A DNA stretch of 32,786 nucleotides from an uncultured Methanobrevibacter sp. (lineage in GTDB: Archaea > Methanobacteriota > Methanobacteria > Methanobacteriales > Methanobacteriaceae), in contig NZ_CAMJCX010000016.1 in NCBI RefSeq assembly GCF_946404245.1, positions 1 to 32,786 of the forward strand, given 5' to 3'. The notes beneath the pieces were generated by a model. It worked only from the letters and a program-made list of their open reading frames with translations, was not told the DNA's origin and ran no database searches. Numbering within the stretch: the first letter of the stretch is position 1; every line of letters starts with the position of its first letter. Below, one piece after another: positions 1 through 8,300 of the stretch. The translations under genes and the position numbers were made by a program.

Positions 1-5
1 TAAGA

Positions 6-25
6 GAGAGCATTTGAAAAGTAAT
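6..25. repeat. Left arm of a 20-bp exact inverted repeat spanning the window
   Basis: The 20 bases here are the exact reverse complement of 32675-32694, next to the tRNA cluster at the other end of the window. The arm lies in non-coding, AT-rich DNA. It may be a dispersed genomic repeat or part of a larger element cut by the window edge. Its function is unknown. Confidence 0.6.
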
Positions 26-190
26 CGAATAACGAACTCAGAGCAATTTTTCAAACCCAAAGCAATTATTTAATAATCCAATAACAAAAAAGTATACTGA
101 ATAAAAATTCATGACATAAAATAGCCTCAAAAAAACGCAAATAAAATAAAACACAATAAAATTAATTAAAAAAGACAGTACACCCAATAG

Positions 191-232
191 TGCAATTCAT
201 CCACAACTTGCAGAAGTTGTGGTATTCTTGCA
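191..232 (+). other. Strong hairpin: 9-bp perfect stem with GCAG loop plus outer 5-bp stem
   Basis: CCACAACTT (201-209) and AAGTTGTGG (214-222) pair perfectly around a GCAG tetraloop. After a symmetric 5x5 internal loop, TGCAA (191-195) pairs with TTGCA (228-232). This is the most GC-rich and most structured piece of the upstream region. It could be the terminator of a gene left of the window, a leader RNA structure, or a subterminal hairpin left by an IS200/IS605-like element. The sequence does not decide among these. Confidence 0.55.
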
Positions 233-308
233 TTTTAAAGATAAATTCAGCAAATTTTATATGTTTTCAAATCAAATTTAAACTTATAGTAATTCTCTAT
301 TACTATTG

Positions 309-326
309 TTCAATTTTAATAGACTA
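309..326 (+). promoter_or_regulatory. Shared 18-nt leader motif, copy 1
   Basis: TTCAATTTTAATAGACTA matches 9918-9935 at 17 of 18 positions. Both copies lie just upstream of surface-protein genes that lack a standard start codon at their ribosome-binding site. The ATG-started gene between them, at 5374, does not have the motif upstream. Role unknown. Confidence 0.5.
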
Positions 327-344
327 AAAGGAGGTGAAAATACG
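327..344 (+). promoter_or_regulatory. Ribosome-binding site followed by an ACG codon at start position
   Basis: AAAGGAGGTG (327-336) is an almost perfect complement of the archaeal 16S 3' end. Five bases later, where ATG is expected, stands ACG (342-344). Translation from it reads V-K-L-N-N-R and then a hydrophobic core, a textbook signal peptide. The nearest in-frame conventional start upstream is TTG at 306, which lies before the ribosome-binding site and would put that site inside the gene. Confidence 0.65.
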
Positions 345-3300
345 GTAAAGTTAAATAATCGAATAGTATTTGCATTATTGATTTCTATATTGCTTCTGTT
401 TTCTGTAAACAGTGTTTTTGCAGGAGATAATGAAACCATATCTGAGGTAATTAGTGCCCCAAATGATTTGAATGAAATAACGTCGCAAAATGATGTAGGT
501 CCACTTCAGGTTTCCAATGAATCTGTTTTATCCGCAAACAACAATGTAATTAATATTGTTGATGTAAGGGATTCATACAATGAAAAAACCAAAACATGGG
601 ATGAAGACGGATTCGCCATAGCTGGAGCTACCGTAAAGGTATATGACTCCAACCATAAGTTAATTTCAACTCACACTACCAATTCTAAAGGTAATGTTGC
701 AATTAAAAACTTGGGTTCCGCTAAATATTATCTTGAAGTCAGCTATTCCACTTATGAGACTCAAAAGCTGGACGTCATTGATTTTACTAAAAATAGCGGT
801 ACAGTAACCATTAGGGACATAATGTTCACTCCCGACATTCTGCTGTTGGTGGATTATAACTCCCACAATGAAAAGGTAGATGTTTTGATGAACATGTCCA
901 GAAGGGTGGCTTATATCAGTACAACAGATTTCGACAAGTCCAGGTCATGGTTGGTTGAATATGCTCAATTTATCCATATTGATATGTTTTCAGAATCTGC
1001 ATACAGTGTTCTTACAGGACAATACCTAAAAGAGCTCCTGGCAGAATCACCTGCTAACGCAAGATATAATGTAGCTTACACATTCAGTGTATTCTCACAG
1101 CAAATCTTGAACAATACAGGTTTGCACGTTGTTGGAGCTTCACCTGCGAACAATACGTATGACACTATTGAAAATACATATATCGGTTCTTATTTCCAAG
1201 CAAAAGACATTGCTGAATCAGATATTCTGCAGAGCAATATGAAAAATTATCTAGATTATGTTCGTTACTTAATCAATCCATCAAAATATGCAGATCCTAC
1301 ACTTGATGAGGACAACGCACCACTGATGGCTCCTGAATGTGGTTTTTACCATCCTGATTTAGGATTGTACACACTCGTTCCTGAAGGAAAGCTAATCAAT
1401 CAGTGGATTCATCAAAATCCGGGTTATACTCATAGTTCAGACGGTAGTTTGAATTGGATGACTGAAAATTATGTTGTGTGGTTAACTGAAACTTTGGATC
1501 CAACATCATTGTTTAAGAAGTTTGAAAGTGATTATATCGCTAAATTCCATCCAACAAAATCATTCATTGCTATCGCTTCATACTATGGCGGAGAAGAAGT
1601 GTCCGATGCGTTAATCAGAGGATATGAAGCTAACGGCAGGCCTGCTTTCAATGTATTTAAAACAGGAACTCAACCGCCAATGTCTTCAATATTAAATAAG
1701 ATTAACAACCTATCAAAAGTGGGTATATCTGCTGTAAATTCATTATGCAGCTGGTCACTTGACTATGCTAACGGTACTGCAGAACCTGATTTGACTGATA
1801 TTGACTTACATGTGCTGAAAGGTATTGTGGAAATATCTGAATACAGTTACAAATCTGAATTGGGTGCACAGACTGAATGGACATTCATGGTTACATATCC
1901 TAGTTTTGAAGGAGTATTCGGTCAAGTAGCATTGTCTTGGGTTGACAATTTCGGTAACTCTCATGTAATCCAGGACGGTGTAGACAAGATGGTTCAGTTA
2001 AACTGCAAGTGGGCTGATTTACATGACATGAAAAATTCTGATAAAAAAGTTGCAATCATGCTTTATAACTATCCGCCGGGTAAAGCAGAAATTGGTGCTT
2101 CATACTTAGATGTATTTACTAGTGCTTATGATTTACTTATTCAATTATATGCTCAAGGTTATGACATTGGAGGTTCAGTCGAGTATTCTAACTATTACAA
2201 CAATACTTATCAATTCCTTATCAATTCACAAAAAAATTACCAAATCAATGGGTCATTCACTCATTTGGTTTCATTATATAATTTGACTAGAATTATTTTT
2301 GATATGAACAATAAGGGATCATGGGCTTCCGGTTTGCTTGAAAAATATGTTGAAGAAAATTGGGATGACTTGATGGCACATCATCAATTGATATCTCTTA
2401 AGGACTTTGAGTATTTAACTTCAGACATTAGGGATTCCCTATATTACAACCTTACAGGCTATTGGGGTGACGGTTTAGGTCCTGCAATGGTCTATAAGAA
2501 CAAGTATATTGTAATTCCTGGTGTTTGGTTCGGTAATGTATTTATCACTTTCCAACCTAGTAGGGGATGGGAAGAAGTCCAGGATTATCACAGTTTAGTT
2601 ATTCCTCCGCACCAACAATATGTTGCATTCTATAAATGGATGCAAAAAACTGCAAAAATGAATGCTATTGTTAGTATGGGAACTCACGGAACATTAGAAT
2701 GGTTGCCTGGTGTAAACCTCGGTGCATTTCCGGGAGATTGGACTTTCGAGTTAACATTAATTCCTACAGTATATCCTTATATTGTATCTAACCCTGGTGA
2801 AGCGATGGTTGCTCGTGACAGAAGTTCCGCATTGGTAATTACTCACATGACTCCTGCTATGGTTTCATCTGAGTTATACGGTAATTATACCACTTTAAAA
2901 AATCACATAAATTACTATAAGGAACAAGTCAGTCTTAACGTTACTGCTAATGCAGATGAATATAGGGAAATGATTATAAAATTGGCTCCTGAATTAGGTT
3001 TCAGAAACTTCTCATCCAAAAACGAAACATTCCAAAATTATATAGATGATTTGCATCACTATCTGGATGATATGGAGGATGACTTCAACACTTACGGTCT
3101 TCATACTTTAGGTAAAATACTGACTGGTTATGAATTGGCTGAAGAGGTCGTTACAATTGTAACTTCCCAAACAAAAATCTATGACCAATTGGTTGAGTTC
3201 ATGTATCCTAAATTGAAAGGACTAAGCTTCTACAAGGATATGCTAAAGGACTTCAAGTATGCTGATCATGTAAAAGCTATAAAGGCATTCCTGATGGCAT

Positions 3301-5228
3301 ATTCAAATTCATTGGTCAACGGAAGTTCTGCCAAAGACCTTAATAAGAAATTTGGAATTAAGGAAGGAACCGCATTGTACAATTCAACATTGTACTGCGA
3401 AGACATCATAGCCAATATTCAAAACAACAACGAATGGAATGCAATCATGCTTGCATTATCTGGACGTTATGTAAAATCCGGTTTATTTGCTGATCCATCA
3501 TATGGTGATTCAATACCTACAGGATACGACGGTTACGCTTCTGACCCTACAAGAATGCCATCTCATGCAGCATTTGAATCTGCTGTCAAAATTGTTGACA
3601 TGCTTTTAGCTAATTACTATGAACAACATGGTAAATGGCCAGAGTTAACATCATTAATCTTATGGGGTACAGAGATATCCAGGACTGAAGGTATCGGAGT
3701 TGCGGAATTCCTATATCTTTTAGGTTGTAAACCGGTTTGGGCGGACAATGGAAAAGTGCTCGGTGTAGAACAAATTCCATTAAGTGATTTAAACATAACT
3801 TTGAATGACGGTTCTGTTGTAAATAGGCCTAGAATAGATGTATTTGCAAGTATGGTTACAAACAACAAAGATTGGATAACTTGGATGCTGACTGCTGTAA
3901 ATATGGCGGCAAATGCTACCGGCGAGGATGAAACCAACAACTATGTTAAAAAACATTATGCTGAAAATCCTACTTTGGATAGATTATTTGGTCTTCCAGG
4001 TAATGTATTAGAAGGAACCGGTATGTCAAATCTCTTGCCAAATACTGCAGACTGGAATATTTCAACTGTAAATAAATATGCAACAGATATATATTTAAGC
4101 AAGGTATCCTATTCCTGGACATTGGATGAGAAAGGACATATTGTTGTTAAAAACGAAAAAGAGAACTATAAATATCTGCTTAAAAAAGTTGATGTGATTA
4201 CTCAAAACTTCGACAGTTCCTGGAGATTATTCGATTCAGATGATTATCCGGACTGGTTTGGTGGTTTATACAATGCAGCAATTGTATTGAAAGAACAGGA
4301 TGGAATTGAAAGACCTGATACTGCATTCTTTGATATCAGGAATAAAAACAATTACATTTCAAGGACATATGAACAGGAAATGGAATTTGAAATTCGTAGC
4401 AAACTGTTAAATCCTAAATATTATGATGTATTGTCCAAAACCCCTGGAGGAATGAATACTCTTGCATCAAACATGCAAAACATGTATATGGTTCTTGTAT
4501 TAAGTAATGGTCAACTCAACAAACAGTTAGGAGATCAATTGGCTCAACGTAATCTGGAAGCACTTGCCGGTGCTAAGGATGCTACTTTAGCTCCTGCGGC
4601 ACAATCCATGGCAGGTTGGCAAATATATATGGCTGACCAAGGTCTTTGGGATGGAGACGCAGCAACTGTTCAGAAATTAGTCGATGCATATATGCAAAGT
4701 GTTATTGATTATGGTGTTGCATGTTGTCACCACACATGTAAAAACCTTGCATGGAATGCGAAAATCATTCAGTTAAGTTCCTTAACTCCTGCACAAAAGC
4801 AGAAATTCGCAGAAATCCTTGCTCAAGCTACAAACACTGATCCGTTATACCAAATGGACCAATCCGGTGAAAGTCAAGGCCAATCTGGTAATCAAAACAA
4901 CGGAAACAATAATGCAAATGTATTAACTAATGATACTTCCCAGCAACAATCAGAACAATCAAGTTCTGGAGGAAGTACTGCTGCAGGTAATGACGGTTCA
5001 CAACCTGGAACTGCGAAAACTGCTTCAGATTCTCAAAGTTCTCAAGATGCATCTTCAAGTGCAGGAAGCAGTAAAGCTTATGAGATTTCTGAAAAATCAA
5101 CTGCAAAATCTGTTAGTGCAACAGAATCCAGCATGCCAATATTTGTTATCGTTGCTGTAATTGCATTAATTGTAATATTCTTAGCAGGATACTGGCGTAA
5201 TGATGAAGATGATTATGATGATTATTAA
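342..5228 (+). CDS. Surface-anchored CobN/BchH-like chelatase large-subunit family protein
   Basis: A 1628-residue protein when read from ACG 342. Residues 1-27 are a signal peptide ending in SVFA. Residues about 88-150 look like a small Ig-like or carboxypeptidase-regulatory domain. Most of the rest is CobN/Mg-chelatase H family: HGTLEWLPG at about 782-790, then PYIVSNPGEA, later LILWGTE, LLGCKPVW and RPRIDVF near 1162, and CCHHTCKN near the C-terminus. A Gln/Ser/Gly-rich linker follows, then one membrane helix (about 1598-1618) and an acidic tail. Known family members insert cobalt or magnesium into tetrapyrroles in the cytoplasm with ATPase partners. This copy is predicted to sit outside the cell, has no ChlI/ChlD-type partner in view, and neighbours two adhesins. 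Metal or tetrapyrrole binding at the surface is an inference. The TTG at 306 is the alternative start. Confidence 0.85.
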   Translation, partial: TVKLNNRIVFALLISILLLFSVNSVFAGDNETISEVISAPNDLNEITSQNDVGPLQVSNESVLSANNNVINIVDVRDSYNEKTKTWDEDGFAIAGATVKVYDSNHKLISTHTTNSKGNVAIKNLGSAKYYLEVSYSTYETQKLDVIDFTKNSGTVTIRDIMFTPDILLLVDYNSHNEKVDVLMNMSRRVAYISTTDFDKSRSWLVEYAQFIHIDMFSESAYSVLTGQYLKELLAESPANARYNVAYTFSVFSQQILNNTGLHVVGASPANNTYDTIENTYIGSYFQAKDIAESDILQSNMKNYLDYVRYLINPSKYADPTLDEDNAPLMAPECGFYHPDLGLYTLVPEGKLINQWIHQNPGYTHSSDGSLNWMTENYVVWLTETLDPTSLFKKFESDYIAKFHPTKSFIAIASYYGGEEVSDALIRGYEANGRPAFNVFKTGTQPPMSSILNKINNLSKVGISAVNSLCSWSLDYANGTAEPDLTDIDLHVLKGIVEISEYSYKSELGAQTEWTFMVTYPSFEGVFGQVALSWVDNFGNSHVIQDGVDKMVQLNCKWADLHDMKNSDKKVAIMLYNYPPGKAEIGASYLDVFTSAYDLLIQLYAQGYDIGGSVEYSNYYNNTYQFLINSQKNYQINGSFTHLVSLYNLTRIIFDMNNKGSWASGLLEKYVEENWDDLMAHHQLISLKDFEYLTSDIRDSLYYNLTGYWGDGLGPAMVYKNKYIVIPGVWFGNVFITFQPSRGWEEVQDYHSLVIPPHQQYVAFYKWMQKTAKMNAIVSMGTHGTLEWLPGVNLGAFPGDWTFELTLIPTVYPYIVSNPGEAMVARDRSSALVITHMTPAMVSSELYGNYTTLKNHINYYKEQVSLNVTANADEYREMIIKLAPELGFRNFSSKNETFQNYIDDLHHYLDDMEDDFNTYGLHTLGKILTGYELAEEVVTIVTSQTKIYDQLVEFMYPKLKGLSFYKDMLKDFKYADHVKAIKAFLMAYSNSLVNGSSAKDLNKKFGIKEGTALYNSTLYCEDIIANIQNNNEWNAIMLALSGRYVKSGLFADPSYGDSIPTGYDGYASDPTRMPSHAAFESAVKIVDMLLANYYEQHGKWPELTSLILWGTEISRTEGIGVAEFLYLLGCKPVWADNGKVLGVEQIPLSDLNITLNDGSVVNRPRIDVFASMVTNNKDWITWMLTAVNMAANATGEDETNNYVKKHYAENPTLDRLFGLPGNVLEGTGMSNLLPNTADWNISTVNKYATDIYLSKVSYSWTLDEKGHIVVKNEKENYKYLLKKVDVITQNFDSSWRLFDSDDYPDWFGGLYNAAIVLKEQDGIERPDTAFFDIRNKNNYISRTYEQEMEFEIRSKLLNPKYYDVLSKTPGGMNTLASNMQNMYMVLVLSNGQLNKQLGDQLAQRNLEALAGAKDATLAPAAQSMAGWQIYMADQGLWDGDAATVQKLVDAYMQSVIDYGVACCHHTCKNLAWNAKIIQLSSLTPAQKQKFAEILAQATNTDPLYQMDQSGESQGQSGNQNNGNNNANVLTNDTSQQQSEQSSSGGSTAAGNDGSQPGTAKTASDSQSSQDASSSAGSSKAYEISEKSTAKSVSATESSMPIFVIVAVIALIVIFLAGYWRNDEDDYDDY

Positions 5229-5240
5229 TTAATCATCAAC

Positions 5241-5258
5241 TTTTTTTTATTTTTTTTA
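5241..5258 (+). terminator. T-rich terminator of the CobN-like gene
   Basis: Two runs of eight T separated by an A lie about 12 nt after the stop codon. Oligo-T runs without a strong stem are the usual archaeal intrinsic termination signal. Confidence 0.5.
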
Positions 5259-5373
5259 GTTATTTTTAAATATTATATTTTATCATATCTAATAATATAA
5301 TAGAAAATTTTTAAAGTTTAGTTTATTAAAAATTTTTAATAATTTGTTAAATTAAAAATGATGAGGTATAATA

Positions 5374-8300
5374 ATGGTTAAAAAAATTAATATTTTATTA
5401 GTTTTATTGCTTTTATTCGTTTCCATATCTGCTGTAAGTGCGGTGGATGACGGAAACATTACGGAATTGGAAAGCAGTGAAGCTATTCAAGATACATTAG
5501 AAGTATCTGTTGATGAAGATGCCAGTTATGCTTCGGATAGTCTTGATGATGTTGTGGCTGTCGAAGAAACTGATGCGGAACTTTCTTCATCTTCATTTAC
5601 AATTAATGATGTTAACTACAAACAGTATTTTAATACTGCCAATGGAGAGTTGACTTCTTCTGATGTAAAGTCTGGAGATAGAATAATTTTAGACGGCACT
5701 ATTTCAAATAAGAATTTAATTATCAACATTCCGGTAAATATTGTTGGTTCTTCTTCAAATAATTTGAAAAACTCAATGATTATTTTAAAAAATGGAGCTT
5801 CTAACAGTAACGTTTCCGATTTAAAAATTGCCAACACCAATAATGGAAAAGCGGGTGTTGTTTTGGATTCTGCTAGTTATTGTACAATTACTGGTTGTGT
5901 AATAAATAATAAGGGTGCAGGTTCATATCCAATTTCAGTTATTAATGGTGCAAATCATAATAATGTAATTGGAAATGATTTAACAGCATATGGTATTACA
6001 TATGGTCATGGTACAAGATCTACTCCTGGTTTGATTGTCAGTGGTTCCCATTATAATTACATTGCAAATAATCATGTTGAAGTGGATGACGCTAATGGAA
6101 TATACTTGTCAAGTTATGCTGGAGAAAGTGAAGATAAGGTCATTAAAAATTATGGTGGTATCTCTAATTTTAATATGATTTATAATAATACTGTTGAATG
6201 TAATGTTTTAGCTACTTCATGGAGTTACAGTATTCAGATAATGGGTAACAATAATACAGTCAAATCCAATACTGTCCTTAGAGGTTACAGAGGTATTTCC
6301 ACTTCTGGTGCAGGAAATATTATTGATGGTAATATAATTAGCGTTGCCGGTTCTGATTTTACTCATCCGGGTGTTGAAACCGGTGGGGAATATGGTATTG
6401 TAGGAGCTATTTTCTCAACAATAACAAATAATATAATTACTGGTAAAATCATTTCCACTGGTGGAGGAATCTCTGCTCTTGACAAGTCAGTTGTTGAAAA
6501 CAATTTGGTTAATATTACTAAAGTTGGTAAAGGTATAAATGCTGAGGGTTCAAACATCATAATTCGAAATAACACTGTATGCACTGTATCTGGTTCAGGT
6601 ATTTATCAACAAGGTAATTATTTCGGCCTTATAGTTGAAAATAATAATATTACTTCTGAATCCGGTGTGGGTATTTTAATAGAAAAAGAAAACAATAGAA
6701 AAATGCCTTCAAATGTTACTGTTATCGGAAACACTATCAAAACTGGAAATAAAGTTGCTATTGATGCTAGCAGTGTTGTGGAATCATCTTCTAATATAGA
6801 CCATGAATCCAATAATGTTTATGGAAAGATTATTATGAGTCCTGAAGGTGTTATAGATACATCCAAACCTGTATACATTTTTAAGGGAAATACAAGTATT
6901 ATCACACCGGACAATATTAGGGAATACATTAATGCTAATGGTGATTTAACATATAATGTACATGATGGCGATATATTAGTATTTGAGGGAACATTCGATA
7001 ATGAGGTAATATATATTAATAAACGCGTTAAGATAACTGGTGATAATCCTGTATTTTACAATTCCACATTTAAAGTAACATCTGGTGGAGTATTAATTGA
7101 AAATTTAACTATCATCAACAGGGAAGCAAATAGGGTAAATGCATGGGGTATTTTCACAAACCAGGCTAATGGTGTTAGAATCACTAACAATAAAATCACT
7201 GTCAGTGACCCTAAGGCCGCTTATGCAGTTTATGTTTTAGAATCAACAGAGGTTGAAGTAATTAACAATGAATTAACTTCTGAAGGGGACTTTTTAACAT
7301 TTACTTTACTTTCATACGCTTCTGAAGGATGCACTTTTGCAAACAATACTATTAAAACAATTGGAACAAGTGAAGTATACTCATTTGCACCGGAAAAATG
7401 CATTGACGGTAATGAAATAACTGTTGATGGAAAACAATATTGCATTGATGGTAATGAGCTAATAATCGACGGCAAATCCTATTGTATTGATGGAAATGAA
7501 CTTACTATTGATGGAAGGGTTTATTGTATTGATGGCAATGAGTTGAGTATTGATGGTCATTCTTATTGTATTGACGGTCAGGAATTGACTATTGATGGAA
7601 AACAATATTGCATTGATGGTAATGAGCTAATAATCGACGGTAAATCCTATTGTATTGATGGAAATGAACTTACTATTGATGGTCATTCTTATTGTATTGA
7701 TGGTGATGAGTTGAGTATTGATGGTCATTCTTATTGTATTGACGGTCAGGAATTGACTATTGATGGTAAGACGTATTGCATTGACGGCAACGAGCTTTGT
7801 ATTGATGGTGCTGAATACAGTATGGGTAAAGCACATGTCATTTCAGAAATTTATCAAACTTACGGAATTTTATTATTATACTCATCAAACAATAAAATTT
7901 CTGGAAATGACGTAAATGTTACATCTAAATTAGATTCAGTACACGCAACAACCGGTGAAGACAACTCTACAAACTCCTTGGTTGGTATTGACTCATACTT
8001 CAACACTCACAATAATATATTTTCAGATAACACTATCTACATTAAGGCTAATGATAATTACATTTATGGTATGGGTGTTTTAGGATATAATACCGGCCAC
8101 ACTGCTCCTGCAGGTCAAGGCGCTTCCAACAATACCTTTGAAGGAAATAAAATTATTCTTGAAGGTCCATATTTCACAACTGGATTGATTGTCGGAAGTT
8201 CATCTGAAGACACTATTTTAAAAGGCAATACTATTGAATTACTCTCACCTGTAAGCTATGGTATTACTTTGGAAATGTCTCAAAGATCAACTATTGAAAA

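Larger units (their letters stand above)
1..341. other. Gene-free upstream region of the CobN-like gene
   Basis: No credible coding region is visible in these 341 bases. The region is strongly AT-rich with many short A runs. It contains the inverted-repeat arm at 6-25, a strong hairpin at 191-232, an 18-nt motif at 309-326 that recurs before the third surface-protein gene, and the ribosome-binding site at 327-336. The promoter of the downstream gene should lie between about 240 and 310, but I cannot pick one TATA box with confidence. Confidence 0.6.

Noticed and set aside
306-341. TTG 306 as the start of the CobN-like gene
   Set aside because: It lies before a near-perfect ribosome-binding site and would add 12 residues ahead of the basic end of the signal peptide.
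7399-7818. CRISPR array
   Set aside because: The 42-bp repeats are contiguous, in frame and coding, with no unique spacers.
7627-7836. Minus-strand open frame across the CIDG repeats
   Set aside because: It is open only because the sense repeat lacks the complementary stop triplets; it has no start context.
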